From NCBI GenBank assembly GCA_016284305.1, contig JAEEON010000032.1:1-64000 (forward strand): a stretch of DNA of 64,000 nucleotides, in the 5' to 3' direction. Source of the stretch: Bacteroidales bacterium (GTDB lineage Bacteria > Bacteroidota > Bacteroidia > Bacteroidales > F082). Shown here piece by piece: positions 25,312-33,173 of this stretch. A program made the position numbers and the translations under genes. The stretch's first letter is position 1. Each line of letters starts with the position of its first letter. The notes under the pieces are model-generated. The model was not told the DNA's origin. It saw only the letters and a list, made by a program, of their open reading frames with translations, and ran no database searches.

Positions 25312-26247
25312 GTGAAGCACCCTGATCCGACGCTTTCCGAAATCATCGTTGCAGAAGCTGAACACCTCGGCTTCACCGCTTGCGGTATTGCTGCGGCAAC
25401 TCTTTTGGAGGAGGAATCAGCCATCATGGAACAATGGCTCGAGGCAGAGCATGAAGGCACCATGAGCTACCTGAGCCGTAACAGGGAGAAACGTTATGAT
25501 CCCCGTCTCCTTGTCGAAGGAACGAAGTCAATTGTCACCGTCCTTTACAACTATTATCCCCAAAATCCCTTGCCTCGTGAGGGAAACTTCAAGATTGCTC
25601 GCTATGCCTATGGTGAGGACTATCATGAGGTGCTGAAGCAGAAGATGCGGATGCTATTGGAGGTTGTCGAGAAACGGACAGGACCCCTCGAAGGCACCCG
25701 TGTTTTTGTTGACTCCGCCCCGGTTCTCGACCGAGCCTGGGCCGTGAAATGTGGCTTGGGTTTCATCGGCAAGAACACCACCCTCATCCATCCCAAGAAA
25801 GGCTCGTTTTTCTTTATCGGACATCTGTTTCTGCCTCTTTCTTTGGAACCAACGGGCACTGCCATGGGCAATCGCTGCGGACGTTGTACCCGTTGTCTCG
25901 ACGCCTGTCCTACAGGGGCACTCAAAGCTCCTTTCATCTTGGATGCCCGAAAGTGCATCTCTTACCTCACCATCGAATATAAAGGGGAGTTGACAGGTGA
26001 CCCAAGTGCCTTTAACGACTGGATCTATGGCTGCGACATCTGTCAGGAGGTTTGCCCTTACAACAAGTTCTCCGTGGGTAACCTGGAACCTAAGTTCCAG
26101 CCTTCGGAGGCGTTGATGAGGATGCGTAAAGACGACTGGAAGCGGCTCGACAAGGAAGGCTTCGATTTGTTGTTCAAGAAGTCGGCGGTCAAAAGGGCAG
26201 GTTTTGAGGGCTTGAAGCGCAACATCACTTTCCTGGAGCCAGAATAG
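25312..26247 (+). CDS. queG: Epoxyqueuosine reductase
   Basis: The cobalamin-dependent iron-sulfur enzyme that reduces epoxyqueuosine to queuosine at position 34 of GUN tRNAs. It is 311 aa from a GTG start. The two ferredoxin-like clusters are 'CGRCTRCLDACPTGAL' and 'CDICQEVCPYNKF'; upstream are the family blocks 'GKNTTLIHPKKGSFFFIG' and 'VFVDSAPVLDRAWA'. The C-terminal HEAT-repeat extension of some QueG proteins is absent, as in other Bacteroidota. Because it needs cobalamin, it links to the B12 theme at 48-59 kb, although it has no riboswitch of its own. Its last 23 bp overlap the 3' end of the convergent barrel gene. Confidence 0.95.
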   Translation: MKHPDPTLSEIIVAEAEHLGFTACGIAAATLLEEESAIMEQWLEAEHEGTMSYLSRNREKRYDPRLLVEGTKSIVTVLYNYYPQNPLPREGNFKIARYAYGEDYHEVLKQKMRMLLEVVEKRTGPLEGTRVFVDSAPVLDRAWAVKCGLGFIGKNTTLIHPKKGSFFFIGHLFLPLSLEPTGTAMGNRCGRCTRCLDACPTGALKAPFILDARKCISYLTIEYKGELTGDPSAFNDWIYGCDICQEVCPYNKFSVGNLEPKFQPSEALMRMRKDDWKRLDKEGFDLLFKKSAVKRAGFEGLKRNITFLEPE

Positions 26248-26872
26248 TGTAGGTCAAGCCTGCCTGAAGCACAATGTTATAGTAGTGTCCGTAGAAAATG
26301 CTTGGCGATTGGAGGTTCCAGCGGCAAGGGGTCAGCGAATTCATTGACCGGACGTTGATACCCAGACGGTCGCTGAGCTCGAATTGCAGGCCGATATTGC
26401 CTGTGATGGAGAAAAAAAGCCAGTTTGGGTTCTCGAAGCCACTGTCAAAATTGGCGGATTGAAGGTTCTTTGCTAAAAAGTCCGCACTGAGTCCGATCTC
26501 CAAAGTGAGGAAGTCCAAGGGCTGTTCACCCACTTGGAAACGTCCGAGGTTGTATCGATAGGTGATAGGCATCTCAATATAATGCAGTCGGATGTCCATG
26601 GGGTTATAGCCGAATTCGATCTCATCGACAGAGGCACGGGCGCCGAAAAGAGAATATCTCACCTCAAGTTGCCATGCCGATGGCCCATCGGTGGGGATGC
26701 GCCCAAACACGCCTCCGGTCCAACCTAGTTGATGGTAGCCACCGTAGCCGTCACCGTTGATCTGTGAAGTTATCATCCCAGCGGTCACGCCGCCCTCGAA
26801 ACGTTGTGCATAGCCACTGATTCCAGCAACGCTCAACAGCAGGGCGAGCAAAAAGCAAAACTTTCTTCTCAT
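26225..26872 (-). CDS. PorT-like outer-membrane beta-barrel protein
   Basis: A 215-aa protein with a signal peptide (residues 1-22, '...VAGISGYAQ'). The start of the mature protein ('RFEGGVTAGMITSQINGDGYGGYHQLGWTGGVFG') and the later 'YIEMPITYRYNLGRF' are characteristic of the PorT/OMP_b-brl_2 family, ending in barrel strands ('NIVLQAGLTYTIL'). The function is not known; PorT itself is a T9SS component, but many members are unrelated in role. It overlaps the MltF-like gene stop by 4 bp and lies downstream of it on one transcript. Confidence 0.8.
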   Translation of the reverse strand: MRRKFCFLLALLLSVAGISGYAQRFEGGVTAGMITSQINGDGYGGYHQLGWTGGVFGRIPTDGPSAWQLEVRYSLFGARASVDEIEFGYNPMDIRLHYIEMPITYRYNLGRFQVGEQPLDFLTLEIGLSADFLAKNLQSANFDSGFENPNWLFFSITGNIGLQFELSDRLGINVRSMNSLTPCRWNLQSPSIFYGHYYNIVLQAGLTYTILAPGK

Positions 26873-27933
26873 GGTTCAATCAAAGCTTTATAATGTGAAT
26901 AACGTTCCAATACATCTCTCACAAAACGATAGGTCTGACGTGGACAGTACAACTCAGCATTGTCGTCCCATACATCAGGGTCTTTCCCGTCATTTTCTGT
27001 CTTTCTTCTGATTTCCAATACGTTGCCTAATCCTGTATTATAGGAGGCAAGGACAAATTTCTGTCGCTCGAGGCTGTCGCAGATACTTTCGGGCAGTTCG
27101 TCTTCGAAGTGACGAAGCAGTTTGCCACCAGCTCTGATCTGGTCCTCCGGAGGTGAGTCGTAATCGATGTTGTAGTTTTCCATCACGACGGGCATGAGTT
27201 GCATGAGGCCATAAGCACCCATGCTGCTTTCCAAATCGGGTTTGAATCGCGACTCCTGGTAGATGATGGAAGCGATGAGTCGCCAGTCCCAGTTGATGCG
27301 GGCGGCTTCTTTCTTGATGATGTCGTCGTAGGGACTGATGTGTTGGTCATCGATCATGATGCTGGTTTGTGCCGTCCCTCGGGGGAAGTAGCGGAAGAAG
27401 CTGTTTCGGATCCCTTTCTTCTCGTAGGCTTCCATCCAGTTGTTGATGGCGTGTTGCAGGCTGGTGTCGGCATCGCACTCGGGAGTGATCCAAACGAACT
27501 TCTCGTCCATCTTTCTCGGCACTTCGATTAGGAGATGCCAAAAACTGCTGTCGTTGAACTCGGTGCTGTCTATGATTCCTGCAAAGAGGTCGGCGCTGCC
27601 CTCGGAGAGCATGCGGTAGCATTCGTTGATGCTGTCGTTGACCAGCAGGTCAAGTCTCAGCCCTAGCCGTTCGCTGAAGTCGTCCAACAATTCAAACTGG
27701 AATCCTGCAGGTCGTCCTTCGATGAGGCGATAGTTGAGATGTCGTCGGTTGGTGACGGCCCTAAGCACCCCACGTTCCTGGAGATGCTCCAACGCTGTCA
27801 GCGTGTCAAGAGGGACAACCTCCTCGGGGTCAGGAGCGGGTTTTACCTCTTTTTTTTCCTTGTTGAGTTGGCATCCCATCAATGTGAAAAGGACACAACA
27901 AACCCAAAGCAAGAACGTAAAACTTGACTTCAT
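26869..27933 (-). CDS. MltF-like lytic transglycosylase lipoprotein
   Basis: A 354-aa lipoprotein: the signal ends with 'LFTLMGC', Cys at about 20. Residues 45-215 form an extracellular solute-binding (SBP_bac_3-like) domain ('GVLRAVTNRRHLNYRLIEG...GFQFELLDDFSERLGL'), and 220-350 is the lysozyme-like SLT domain with the catalytic Glu in 'ASIIYQESRFKPDLES' and 'GAYGLMQLMPVV'. This pairing is the MltF architecture, cutting peptidoglycan with formation of 1,6-anhydromuropeptides in the periplasm. The start at 27933 is preferred over an in-frame one at 27999 because the signal peptide follows it and the -7 box (27953-27960) lies between the two. Confidence 0.92.
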   Translation of the reverse strand: MKSSFTFLLWVCCVLFTLMGCQLNKEKKEVKPAPDPEEVVPLDTLTALEHLQERGVLRAVTNRRHLNYRLIEGRPAGFQFELLDDFSERLGLRLDLLVNDSINECYRMLSEGSADLFAGIIDSTEFNDSSFWHLLIEVPRKMDEKFVWITPECDADTSLQHAINNWMEAYEKKGIRNSFFRYFPRGTAQTSIMIDDQHISPYDDIIKKEAARINWDWRLIASIIYQESRFKPDLESSMGAYGLMQLMPVVMENYNIDYDSPPEDQIRAGGKLLRHFEDELPESICDSLERQKFVLASYNTGLGNVLEIRRKTENDGKDPDVWDDNAELYCPRQTYRFVRDVLERYSHYKALIEP

Positions 27934-27952
27934 AATGGTTGTTTTTCGGGTG

Positions 27953-27960
27953 CAAAAATA
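27953..27960 (-). promoter_or_regulatory. -7 box of the mltF-like gene
   Basis: The minus strand reads TATTTTTG, 19 bp upstream of ATG 27933; it rules out the longer start. Confidence 0.55.
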
Positions 27961-28058
27961 CGTTAAATGTTGATACAGACGGAGTTTTTGTCGTTTCAAG
28001 CGAAAAAAACTTTCAGTTTTTGGGGATTTTTCCTAATTTCGCAGCCGCATTTTTTACT

Positions 28059-29354
28059 ATGGAAAGAAAAAGAAAAATACAAGATAACAATCGTCTCTAT
28101 TCTTTTCTCCGACCTTTGGTTGACTTTAACTGTCGTCGTTCGTACCGACGGTTTGAGGTACATGGACAAGAGAAGTTGCCTAAGGATGGTGCTTTGATTT
28201 ATGGTATCAACCACAGCAACACCTTGATGGATGCGTTGGTGGTGTTGGCCACCAGCCATCACAAGAAGGTGTTCATGGCCCGTGGTGACATTTTTGCGAA
28301 CCCCAAGGTGGCCAAAATCTTGAGGTTCATGCGGATTTTACCTTTATTTCGGATTCGCAATGGAGTTGCCGCAGTGAAGCAGAACACGGATTCGATGGAG
28401 CAGGCAGTTGACGTGGTCCACGATCAGGTGGGTCTTTATCTTTTCCCTGAGGGAAGGCATCGTACCAAGCACTCACTGCTTCAGCTGAGCAAAGGTATCT
28501 TTCATATTGCCATGGACTCCAACCGTGAGTTTGGCGACGACCATCCGGTCTATCTTGTTCCAATAGGCATTGAATACGGAGACTATTTTCGCTACCGTTC
28601 CACCTGCTTGGTGCATTTTGGCGAACCGATCAATGTGACGGATTTCATCAAGAACAGCACCGAAGAAAACGACGCGGTCGTCATGAACCAACTTCGCGGC
28701 ATGCTCTCCGACCATCTCTCAAAGTTGATCACCTATATCCCTGATGATGAGGATTATGACGCCACTTGGGAGATTGTAAAGATGAAGAACGAGAAGCGAG
28801 CTGGAGGACTATTCAAGAAGATGTTGCGTAATCGCGGCACAGTGGAAAAGATTCAGAAGTTCAAAGAGGAACAGCCCGAAGAGGCCAAATCGCTGTTTGC
28901 CCGGGTCATGGAGTTTGCCAAGCATCGGGTGAACGACAAGATTTCCGTCACTTCGACGGCGAAAAAACGCCCGCTGCTCAACTCGTTGTGGAAGCTGTTG
29001 GTGGCCATTATCGGATTGCCTTATTTCTTGGCTTCGACGGTGGTCAACGCTCCAGTATGGATTCCAACGATGATTATCAAGTCGAAGCTGAAAGATCGGG
29101 CTTGGGGCAATACCGTGTGCTTCGGCGGGAAGCTGTTGGTTTTCCCCCTGATCTTCATAGCTGGTACTATTGTGATGTTCTGCCTGCTGCCTTGGTATTG
29201 GGCTCTGGCCGGCATGGTTGCCTTGTTCTTCTCTTACGACATCTGGTTCGACTACCTGGAGTTGTGTCGCCGCATGGTTTCGGATATCCGTTGGGCCTTC
29301 AAGACGAAGCTCCGCAAGGAATATCGTGATTTGAATCTCAATCAGCTGTTTTAG
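28059..29354 (+). CDS. PlsC-like acyltransferase with C-terminal membrane region
   Basis: A 431-aa membrane-associated acyltransferase (1-acylglycerol-3-phosphate acyltransferase superfamily). The catalytic motif is 'GINHSNTLMDAL' (His52, Asp58), in the NHx5D spacing of the Bacteroidota subfamily, and the substrate motif is 'LYLFPEGRHRTKH'. After a basic, helical region (about 240-310) there are two long hydrophobic segments (about 312-340 and 358-400). It probably acylates glycerophospholipid or another lipid at the inner membrane. ATG 28059 is used; an upstream in-frame start at 27939 would add 40 residues of no family similarity. Its stop overlaps the stop of the convergent barrel gene by 4 bp. 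Confidence 0.85.
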   Translation: MERKRKIQDNNRLYSFLRPLVDFNCRRSYRRFEVHGQEKLPKDGALIYGINHSNTLMDALVVLATSHHKKVFMARGDIFANPKVAKILRFMRILPLFRIRNGVAAVKQNTDSMEQAVDVVHDQVGLYLFPEGRHRTKHSLLQLSKGIFHIAMDSNREFGDDHPVYLVPIGIEYGDYFRYRSTCLVHFGEPINVTDFIKNSTEENDAVVMNQLRGMLSDHLSKLITYIPDDEDYDATWEIVKMKNEKRAGGLFKKMLRNRGTVEKIQKFKEEQPEEAKSLFARVMEFAKHRVNDKISVTSTAKKRPLLNSLWKLLVAIIGLPYFLASTVVNAPVWIPTMIIKSKLKDRAWGNTVCFGGKLLVFPLIFIAGTIVMFCLLPWYWALAGMVALFFSYDIWFDYLELCRRMVSDIRWAFKTKLRKEYRDLNLNQLF

Positions 29355-30652
29355 AACACGTAGTTAAAACCGATAAAAGTCTTAAGCTTCTGTCCGTCAC
29401 GGTTGTCGAGGGCACGACCCAAGTCAACGGAGACCACGAGGTTGCGGTTCATGATGAGCTTCAGGCCGGTGCCGGCACTCATGTGCAAGCCATCCTTTTC
29501 TCCACTGTAATAACCGGATTCAATCAATTCATCTTCACGGAACTTCTGAGTCACGATGCCTGCATCGAAGAAGGGGTTCAAGGCAACGATCCAGTTTTGG
29601 TTGATGAACTTGAAGTTGACGATGCGCCAGCGCAGCTCGACATTGCCGAAGGCGAATCCTTCACCCAACACTCCATTGCGGTTGACGCCACGCAGGGTGA
29701 CGCTGCCGCCCAGACCTTCCGTGTACATCTTTTGGAAGAACATGGTATTCAGGTTGTTGATCATATACCATGGGGTGTTGCCTGCCAAACGGTTCTGGGT
29801 GCCCAAACGATAGGCAAATGTGAGTTTGTCCTTGTAAATTGGCACATATTGTCTCCACAAGAAGGTGAACGACAGGTTGCCATAGCCCTTGCTGTCGATG
29901 ATATCGGGCGTCCCCACCAGGGTGCCTTCAGCGTAGATGCCCCTTGTGGGATCACTGTTGTGGTCACGGCTGTCATAGACCAGGCCGAGACGGATTTGGG
30001 TGGTGTTGCCTCCATGGGCCTCCTCGTCTTTGATGATGTCAGAGTTCATGTAGTTTTCATACAAGGTGACTTGGTCCTCGTAGCCTTCCATGTTGATGCG
30101 GTTGATGCTGGTGTTGTAATAGGCAAAGCCTGCCGTCCAGTTGAGGTTAGGCACGTTGAAGAAGGGCCTTTGCATGCTGCCCACAAAACGGAATTGGTTT
30201 CGGTTGATGAAATGGTAACCGCTCTTCTCGAGGGCGCTATAAGGATCGAAAGTGCTGGCCTCGAAGCCGTTGAATCCGAAGAACTCATATTTCTTGGCAT
30301 AGAAGTAGGTGACGTCAAAAAAGAGTTTCGTGTTCTTGACGACATAGGGCATGTCGCTATAGAAGCGAAACACTCCCGAGCCTTTGGTGTAGCGTGAAGC
30401 CTCCACGTTGAACTTGTAGTCGTAACGAGGATAGCGCGAGCCATCACCATAGTTGAAAATGTCGCAGGTCACACCATATTGGAACCCCAAGTCGGCGTCA
30501 AAACCCACTACGGGTAAGGGACCGAAATTCCAGCCTTTTTTGATGATCTCTCCTTTTTCATTATAGGTCTTCTCTTTCTTGGCTTTCTTTTCTTGAGCGA
30601 TGGCGCCGCCAGCAATGAGCAATGCGAGCAGGATGAGGATGGTCTTTTTCAT
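29351..30652 (-). CDS. Omp85/BamA-type outer-membrane barrel protein
   Basis: A 433-aa protein. Signal peptide 1-19 (ending 'GGAIAQ'), then a charged stretch 'EKKAKKEKTYNEKGEIIKKG', then a barrel resembling the bacterial surface antigen (D15) C-terminal domain: 'TQIRLGLVYDSRDHNSDPTRGIYAEG' and 'VELRWRIVNF' are characteristic. The protein ends 'KTFIGFNYVF' with a terminal Phe. No POTRA domains are present, so it is not BamA itself. Function unknown; relatives are annotated as surface antigens or patatin-associated barrels. A divergent -7 pair separates it from tRNA-Pro. Confidence 0.85.
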   Translation of the reverse strand: MKKTILILLALLIAGGAIAQEKKAKKEKTYNEKGEIIKKGWNFGPLPVVGFDADLGFQYGVTCDIFNYGDGSRYPRYDYKFNVEASRYTKGSGVFRFYSDMPYVVKNTKLFFDVTYFYAKKYEFFGFNGFEASTFDPYSALEKSGYHFINRNQFRFVGSMQRPFFNVPNLNWTAGFAYYNTSINRINMEGYEDQVTLYENYMNSDIIKDEEAHGGNTTQIRLGLVYDSRDHNSDPTRGIYAEGTLVGTPDIIDSKGYGNLSFTFLWRQYVPIYKDKLTFAYRLGTQNRLAGNTPWYMINNLNTMFFQKMYTEGLGGSVTLRGVNRNGVLGEGFAFGNVELRWRIVNFKFINQNWIVALNPFFDAGIVTQKFREDELIESGYYSGEKDGLHMSAGTGLKLIMNRNLVVSVDLGRALDNRDGQKLKTFIGFNYVF

Positions 30653-30674
30653 AGTCGTAGCAATTATTACGGGA

Positions 30675-30682
30675 CAAAGGTA
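30675..30682 (-). promoter_or_regulatory. -7 box of the Omp85-like gene
   Basis: The minus strand reads TACCTTTG, 22 bp upstream of the ATG, back to back with the tRNA-Pro promoter. Confidence 0.5.
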
Positions 30683-30712
30683 CTATGCTTTTTGAAAAAA
30701 AAGAAATTTTTC

Positions 30713-30741
30713 TTGGTATTTCAAAAAAAGTCGTAATTTTG
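30713..30741 (+). promoter_or_regulatory. Promoter of tRNA-Pro
   Basis: TTG (30713-30715), an 18-bp spacer and TAATTTTG (30734-30741): a full Bacteroidota sigma-70 promoter, ending 14 bp before the tRNA. Confidence 0.75.
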
Positions 30742-30755
30742 CAGCGTCAAGGATT

Positions 30756-30829
30756 CGGGATGTAGCGCAGCCCGGTAGCGCGCTTCGTTCGGGACGAAGA
30801 GGCCGCAAGTTCGAATCTTGTCATCCCGA
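30756..30829 (+). tRNA. tRNA-Pro (anticodon CGG)
   Basis: A 74-nt cloverleaf: acceptor arms CGGGATG/CATCCCG with discriminator A, D-arm 'GCGCAGCCCGGTAGCGC', anticodon stem CTTCG/CGAAG enclosing TTCGGGA (anticodon CGG, reads CCG codons), and T-arm 'GCAAG-TTCGAAT-CTTGT'. No CCA is encoded. Flanked by its own promoter and a terminator. Confidence 0.95.
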
Positions 30830-30836
30830 CTCTGTT

Positions 30837-30867
30837 AGAGACGCAATGTTTTTGCGTCTCTTTTTTT
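30837..30867 (+). terminator. Terminator after tRNA-Pro
   Basis: Arms AGAGACGCAA/TTGCGTCTCT around TGTTT, followed by seven T. The arm sequence is nearly the same as a palindrome found inside a coding gene at 38641-38664. Confidence 0.9.
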
Positions 30868-30899
30868 GTGGAATTCTGCGGAATTTTGTGGAATTTGTG

Positions 30900-30927
30900 T
30901 TGCGTTATCGAAAAGTTTGTATATTTG
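30900..30927 (+). promoter_or_regulatory. Promoter of the zeta-toxin-like gene
   Basis: TTG (30900-30902), a 17-bp spacer and TATATTTG (30920-30927). It places the RNA start after 30928, so the ATG at 30956 is the true start and not the in-frame one at 30866. Confidence 0.65.
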
Positions 30928-30955
30928 CAACCGAAAACGAGAGAGATTTTTTTTC

Positions 30956-31537
30956 ATGCCTAACCTGTATATCATATCGGGCTGTAATGGAGCCGGTAAG
31001 ACGACAGCTTCTATGACGGTGTTGCCAGAGACCTTGCAATGTCACGAGTTTGTCAATTGTGACGAGATTGCCAAGGGGCTGAACCCGCTCAATCCGGACA
31101 GCGCCAAGTACGCTGCCGCACGTTTGATGCTGTCGCGGATCAAAAAGCTCATTTCGCTCGATGCCGATTTTGCCATTGAGACCACCTTGGCCACCAAGTC
31201 GTACCATGCGCTGGTCAAAAAGGCACAGGAAAGAGGCTACGACATCAAACTGATGTATTTCTGGTTGCAGAGTCCTGAACTCGCCCTTCAGCGTGTCGCC
31301 GAACGGGTGAAAAATGGCGGCCATAATGTTGAAGAGCATATCGTGAGACGCCGCTACAGCATGGGCATCCGCAACCTTTTTAAATTGTACTGCCCCGTGG
31401 TGAACTATTTCATCCTTATCGACAACTCCGTCGTCCCACGTGAGGTCATCGCCGAAGGCAACCTTCATGAGGCAGTCAAAGTTTATAATGAAGATAAATT
31501 TAAAATGATTAGACAGTATGACAACAGTAAAAGTTAA
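30956..31537 (+). CDS. Zeta-toxin-family P-loop kinase
   Basis: A 193-aa cytoplasmic protein. The N-terminus is 'LYIISGCNGAGKTTAS', a Walker A loop placed as in zeta toxins, followed by 'FVNCDEIAKGLNP' with the Asp that acts in phosphotransfer, and 'AIETTLATKSY'. The C-terminal 'HNVEEHIVRRRYSMGIRN' is the basic motif of this chromosomal family. Zeta toxins phosphorylate UDP-sugars; whether this chromosomal form is toxic is not known. Its 3' end overlaps a 65-codon gene by 20 bp, which suggests a co-expressed pair. It lies just after the tRNA-Pro terminator with its own promoter. Confidence 0.85.
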   Translation: MPNLYIISGCNGAGKTTASMTVLPETLQCHEFVNCDEIAKGLNPLNPDSAKYAAARLMLSRIKKLISLDADFAIETTLATKSYHALVKKAQERGYDIKLMYFWLQSPELALQRVAERVKNGGHNVEEHIVRRRYSMGIRNLFKLYCPVVNYFILIDNSVVPREVIAEGNLHEAVKVYNEDKFKMIRQYDNSKS

Positions 31538-31715
31538 TGCAAAAAAGAACGAGGTCTCTGACTTGACTAAAGCGCTGATGAACGGCCTCGACCTTTCCTT
31601 CCGTCGATTGGTCCTTCTCCGAAGTCGGCATAACGGCACTATGTGTTTCTGCGACGAAAAAGGCAATATCTATACTGTAAGAGCCAAAGAAGTCAAAACG
31701 ATGATGGGCGCTTGA
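31518..31715 (+). CDS. Small protein paired with the zeta-like kinase
   Basis: A 65-aa protein starting inside the 3' end of the kinase gene (20-bp overlap, different frame). It begins MTTVKVNAKKNEVSDL and includes 'GTMCFCDEKGNIYTVRAKE'. It is basic and has no recognised domain; it does not resemble the three-helix epsilon antitoxin. The overlap implies coupled translation and makes it a candidate partner or antitoxin. It ends 18 bp before the fucosidase start, so all three may share a transcript. Confidence 0.65.
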   Translation: MTTVKVNAKKNEVSDLTKALMNGLDLSFRRLVLLRSRHNGTMCFCDEKGNIYTVRAKEVKTMMGA

Positions 31716-31733
31716 TAGGCGTCTCACCTGACA

Positions 31734-33173
31734 ATGAATAAAACAATAACCCTTATCGTAGCCCTCCTGTGCTGCGTCAACTTGAAGGGTGTCGCTCAAA
31801 ATGAGCAACTCCCCGAAACCGATCCCGTCATCACAAACCGCATCAGCCAATGGCAGGATCTTAAGTTCGGCTTCATGATGCACTGGGGCATGTACGCCCA
31901 ATGGGAAGTCGTGGAATCTTGGTCCATCTGCAACGAACCCTGGATCAACCGCAACGGCGCCGACTACTACGAATACAAACGGGATTATCAAAACCTCAAT
32001 AAAACCTTTAATCCACAAAACTTCAATCCCACCAAATGGGCCGAAGCCGCCTCTGACGCGGGAATGAAATACGTGGTCTTCACCACGAAACATCACGATG
32101 GTTTCTGTATGTTCGACACCAAGGAAACCACCTACTCCACTGTCGATCCCTCTTGCCCTTTCTCCAACAACCCCAAGGCCGACGTCACCGGTGCCGTGGT
32201 GGATGCCTTCCGTGACAAAGGCTTCTGGACTGGCCTCTACTTCTCCAAACCTGACTGGCATTGCGATGACTACTGGGCTCATGAATGGGCTACTCCCGAC
32301 CGTAACGTCAACTATGACCCCAGAGAAAAGCCTGAGCGTTTCCAAAAGTATAAAGACTTCACATTCAATCAAATCAAGGAGATTACCCATAACTATGGCG
32401 ACATCGACATTCTCTGGCTCGACGGTGGATGGGTGCGCCCTGAATGGAGCGTCAACGAAGAAACACGTCCTTGGCTGGGCTGTCAAGGCTATATCCAAGA
32501 TGTGGACATGGCCAAGATCGCTGCCATGGCGCGTGAGGACAATCCCGACCTCATCATCGTTGATCGCTCGGTAGGCGGAAAGTACGAGAATTACCAGACT
32601 CCCGAGCAACAGGTGCCCGACAGCCTCCTGCCTTATCCTTGGGAGACCTGTATGTCGATGGGAAACTCATGGTCGTATGTTTCTACAGATAACTATAAGA
32701 GTACCAATAAGTTAATCCATCTTCTTTGCGATATTGTTGCCAAAGGCGGCAACTTCTTGTTGAATGTAGGCCCTGATGCCGACGGCAACCTTCCCGACAC
32801 GGCCTTGCTTCGCATGAAGGAGATCGGTGCGTGGATGAAAGTCAATGGTGAGGCCATCTATGGCACACGTCCCATTTACCCTTTCACCTATGGCAAGTTC
32901 CGCTTCACCCAAAAAAACAAAAAGGTGTATGCTATCTTCCTTTTGGATGAGCAGGAAAGCCCTGTGCCTGACACCTATTGGTTTGATTTCCCTGTCGGCT
33001 TAAGGCTGGGCAAGATCAACGTCTTGGGCAGCAAGAAAAAAGCCTCCCTTCGCAAGGAGGCTGATGGTCGTTACCGCATAGACTTCCCAAATCATTTCGA
33101 GATGCCACACGCGGTGGTGTTTGAACTCATTATCCTACCACAATATTCACAATCTTCTTCGGCACGTAGATGA
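31734..33173 (+). CDS. GH29 alpha-L-fucosidase
   Basis: A 479-aa exported glycoside hydrolase. Signal peptide 1-21 ('...VNLKGVAQ'). The catalytic domain starts with '[16 protein letters not shown]' and contains '[18 protein letters not shown]', a family landmark; the nucleophile is Asp230 in '[14 protein letters not shown]'. '[19 protein letters not shown]' precedes a C-terminal beta-sandwich. It removes terminal fucose from host or plant glycans in the periplasm or outside. No SusC/SusD pair is nearby, so it is not in a standard polysaccharide utilisation locus. Its 3' end overlaps the convergent leuS by 44 bp. Confidence 0.93.
   Translation: MNKTITLIVALLCCVNLKGVAQNEQLPETDPVITNRISQWQDLKFGFMMHWGMYAQWEVVESWSICNEPWINRNGADYYEYKRDYQNLNKTFNPQNFNPTKWAEAASDAGMKYVVFTTKHHDGFCMFDTKETTYSTVDPSCPFSNNPKADVTGAVVDAFRDKGFWTGLYFSKPDWHCDDYWAHEWATPDRNVNYDPREKPERFQKYKDFTFNQIKEITHNYGDIDILWLDGGWVRPEWSVNEETRPWLGCQGYIQDVDMAKIAAMAREDNPDLIIVDRSVGGKYENYQTPEQQVPDSLLPYPWETCMSMGNSWSYVSTDNYKSTNKLIHLLCDIVAKGGNFLLNVGPDADGNLPDTALLRMKEIGAWMKVNGEAIYGTRPIYPFTYGKFRFTQKNKKVYAIFLLDEQESPVPDTYWFDFPVGLRLGKINVLGSKKKASLRKEADGRYRIDFPNHFEMPHAVVFELIILPQYSQSSSARR

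Noticed and set aside
27939-28058. Longer N-terminus for the acyltransferase
   Set aside because: The extra 40 residues have no family similarity and overlap the region of the divergent mltF-like promoter.
30713-33173. Genomic island inserted at tRNA-Pro
   Set aside because: No integrase, no direct repeat of the tRNA 3' end, and the block ends in ordinary housekeeping genes.
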